Positions 62,074 through 64,000 of a stretch of 64,000 nt of DNA are shown here, one piece after another. This DNA comes from Paenibacillus sp. FSL H3-0469 (GTDB lineage Bacteria; Bacillota; Bacilli; Paenibacillales; Paenibacillaceae). Where the stretch lies: NCBI RefSeq assembly GCF_038051945.1, contig NZ_CP150302.1, forward strand, positions 5,270,001-5,334,000, read 5' to 3'. The translations under genes were made by a program, and so were the position numbers. The notes under the pieces are model-generated. The model was not told the origin of the DNA. It saw nothing but the letters and a program-made list of their open reading frames with translations, and made no database searches. Numbering within the stretch: position 1 is the first letter of the stretch; the number at the start of each line of letters is the position of its first letter.

Positions 62074-63132
62074 CTACAGCTTCTCTATCAGCTCAGTATA
62101 ATAGCCGTTGCCATTCCGCTTATCCAGCTTCTCCGCTGTAGCGAGCGCTAACTTCTGGAAGTATTTCGCAAGCGAAGCTACGTCTTCGGACTGGCGTTCA
62201 CACGGATGCCCAGCCGGAAGCTTGACCTGGAAGCGGATGGATTCCTCAGACAGACGGCGGAACAGCTTGGCCGAATAAGCGTTGAAGATCATCTGGTCGG
62301 CCGGGTTTTCATGATCGAGCGAGGAGGCGATGTACTCTTCGAAGACCTCCAGGGCCTTGACCGGATCGGTCAGGGTCAGGTAGCCAATATGCTCTCCCTG
62401 GTGATACAGGAAATCGCGGTTTCCTTTTACCAGCTTATAGCCTTTCTTCTGCAGCTTATCGGCTTCCTTCTGGCGGCCCAGCCGCAGGAGAGGGAACAGC
62501 ACCTTCGTGATAGTCACATGAGGGACCTCGCCGCAGCTCATTTTTCCCTGAAGAATCGGTTCAGCTGCCTTAACGGTTGCTTCATCGTCTCCCTGCTTCG
62601 CCAGGAACTCGACCAGGCCATGCTGTTCACAAGCCTCACAATCGCTCATCTCGTCACGGTCCATGGACTGGACAATCGCCCATTCGGCCTGTGAAGCTTC
62701 CAGCTCCCCGAAATCTTCGAGAATATTCGCCCGGTAATAGTGATAGGTCCGGCTGCTGTAGCCTTCGGCTTCGTAGCGGGTCTTCATATCCTCCAGCAGG
62801 TTCTCAATCTGAGTGCGGCTAATATCTGCAAAAGCGGTGATGCGGTCCAGCACCCACTTGTACGACCACATCAGACTGTAATCATCGAACCGGCCCGGGT
62901 TCTTGTCATACTGCCCCAGCTGCCAGGAAAAGGCGACCAGCGCCTTCATCGGATAGCCGTGGAAGCTGCCCAGCTCTACGATTTCGCTGCGGGCCTCATA
63001 GCCCTGATCGATATCTCCTGCGGCATCTGCTACCCGTACCGCCTGCTCCAGCAATTCCAGCTTGGCCTTGCCTCCCGGCAGGCCATAGGCTTCTTCCATT
63101 AAATCGTCGAAATCCATCTCGGTAACGTTCAT
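62074..63132 (-). CDS. Helical-repeat (TPR-like) protein next to the HSP90-family gene
   Basis: 352 residues. The protein is built of antiparallel helices with repeated patterns such as KAKLELLEQAVRVADAAGDIDQ and DPVKALEVFEEYIAS, which recall TPRs. A CEACEQHG pair of Cys (about 176-179) could bind metal. No catalytic motif is visible. GAAGGAGAG precedes the ATG, directly after the upstream gene's stop, so both are in one operon. It may be a cochaperone or client adaptor of the HSP90-like protein (inference). Confidence 0.6.
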   Translation of the reverse strand: MNVTEMDFDDLMEEAYGLPGGKAKLELLEQAVRVADAAGDIDQGYEARSEIVELGSFHGYPMKALVAFSWQLGQYDKNPGRFDDYSLMWSYKWVLDRITAFADISRTQIENLLEDMKTRYEAEGYSSRTYHYYRANILEDFGELEASQAEWAIVQSMDRDEMSDCEACEQHGLVEFLAKQGDDEATVKAAEPILQGKMSCGEVPHVTITKVLFPLLRLGRQKEADKLQKKGYKLVKGNRDFLYHQGEHIGYLTLTDPVKALEVFEEYIASSLDHENPADQMIFNAYSAKLFRRLSEESIRFQVKLPAGHPCERQSEDVASLAKYFQKLALATAEKLDKRNGNGYYTELIEKL

Positions 63133-64000
63133 TTATTTCTCTCCTTCTGCGGATCGACTGGCCGTCAATCCCCAATCAATAAATTGAATAATGCCTTTGT
63201 TCAGGAGCGCGAGCTCCTGGCGGTTCATCGGATAATGTCCCATCAATAGCGCATTGCAGTACAGCATCTCGACAATAGAAGGCAGCGTGGCCTGATTCCC
63301 CTGATGGAATACCTTCTCAATGACCGGATTGTTCAGGTTAAAGTAAAGTGTAGCGTATGCCGTATCCTTAAGCGAAGCGCCCAGGCTGCCTAGCACGGAG
63401 GAGAGAACGTCGGTGCTCACTTCCTTCGTTGCCTCAAGTACACGCCACTGGGCGGATTCCTCGGACAGTGTGTAGAGCACCGGAATCTCCTCCGGCTTGA
63501 AGCGGCGCAGCTGCACCTGGCAGCGGAACTTCTGCAGGACACTGTCTGCGAGTCTTACAGATTCATAGTAATCCAGCCGCTCTTGAGGCGTAATATCGGT
63601 GAAGGATAAGGACACCTCTTCCGGCAGCAGCCGTTCCGTTTGCACCTCCGGGTCAATAAGCGGAAGCCGGGACAGCAGCTCGGCATCATAGATATACCCG
63701 CCATTCACCACCAGCATGGATTGGGCCGAAGCCACGTGGGTAATCTGGCGGTATTCGTCCAGCGTCGCCGTGAAGTACAGGGGAGGCTGCTGCTTCAGCT
63801 CGCCAAGCGTCTTTCGGCCATACGTGCTCTCAAACGGCAACCACTCGTGAATGATCGAATAGAACGACGAATCTTCCACCGCGAGCGCCTTCATCGATAA
63901 GGCATGCAGCGAAATGATCGATTGCAGGCGGTCCGGGTCATACTCGGCCATCCGCATCAATTCCTGACGAATGGCATTCCCCAGCTCTTCCCGCACCTGC
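63133..64000 (-). CDS. HSP90-family protein, C-terminal part (cut by window edge)
   Basis: About 289 residues are visible; the frame is open through the right edge. The segment SVLQKFRCQVQLRRFKPEEIPVLYTLSEE, then LYFNLNNPVIEKVF and EMLYCNALLMGHYPM, resembles the C-terminal half of the short 'HSP90 family protein' group seen in actinobacteria and paenibacilli, rather than HtpG. The ATPase domain would lie outside the window. It shares an operon with the helical-repeat gene. Confidence 0.6.
   Translation of the reverse strand, partial: QVREELGNAIRQELMRMAEYDPDRLQSIISLHALSMKALAVEDSSFYSIIHEWLPFESTYGRKTLGELKQQPPLYFTATLDEYRQITHVASAQSMLVVNGGYIYDAELLSRLPLIDPEVQTERLLPEEVSLSFTDITPQERLDYYESVRLADSVLQKFRCQVQLRRFKPEEIPVLYTLSEESAQWRVLEATKEVSTDVLSSVLGSLGASLKDTAYATLYFNLNNPVIEKVFHQGNQATLPSIVEMLYCNALLMGHYPMNRQELALLNKGIIQFIDWGLTASRSAEGEK

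Overview
The window is low-to-moderate GC Firmicute chromosome, almost certainly Paenibacillus. The evidence is a purine operon in Bacillus order, DUF47/Pit, GlnQHMP, YerB/YerC/DgkB/RlmCD homologues, an SLH-anchored GH10 xylanase, and SD-led genes with frequent GTG/TTG starts. No rRNA or tRNA gene was seen.

Layout: (1) 1-12,235 carries purB(3' end)-purC-purS-purQ-purL-purF-purM-purN-purH-purD, the IMP/AMP pathway. The junctions are tight, but two long spacers (purB/purC and purF/purM) carry copies of one long palindromic repeat, and purF/purM also holds GC-rich 85-bp tandem units. (2) 12.2-38.4 kb is core housekeeping: a SEC-C protein, an NmrA-like reductase with a PadR regulator and a paired palindromic operator, a chemoreceptor, ilvA, hypothetical envelope proteins, hydrolases, a YerB-like lipoprotein, phosphate transport (DUF47-pit), the glutamine/glutamate importer glnQHMP with an adjoining GlnK/GlnL-type two-component pair, corA, yerC, a CbiX/SirB chelatase, dgkB and rlmCD. 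(3) 38.5-53.0 kb is an accessory island. A divergent alpha/beta hydrolase is followed by a single-direction run of 14 genes that reads as an undescribed small-molecule biosynthetic cluster: two free-standing acyl carrier proteins, one adenylating ligase, two BtrH-like acyltransferase/peptidase-fold paralogues that bracket most of the cluster, a UDP-glucuronate decarboxylase-like enzyme, a GT-B glycosyltransferase, two radical SAM/SPASM enzymes, a three-gene ABC-2 exporter, an FkbM methyltransferase and a class I methyltransferase. There is no ketosynthase, no NRPS condensation domain and no visible precursor peptide. A strong promoter is followed within about 45 nt by an intrinsic terminator, about 150 nt ahead of the first ACP gene, which suggests attenuation or antitermination. 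(4) 53.3-64 kb holds the large S-layer xylanase with a CcpA-type cre site, an SDR/AraC divergent pair, a TetR/amidohydrolase divergent pair with a candidate operator, a very small type I toxin gene with a convergent antisense promoter, and a helical-repeat protein next to an HSP90-family protein cut by the window edge.

How the island may work (inference): the ligase activates an acyl or amino acid and loads an ACP. The BtrH-like proteins transfer the acyl group from ACP to an acceptor or trim it, as BtrH does in butirosin biosynthesis. UXS plus the glycosyltransferase add a pentose or related sugar, the radical SAM and methyltransferase enzymes tailor the product, and the ABC-2 system exports it. 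The first BtrH-like paralogue has Ser where the second has the presumed catalytic Cys, so the two probably have different roles.
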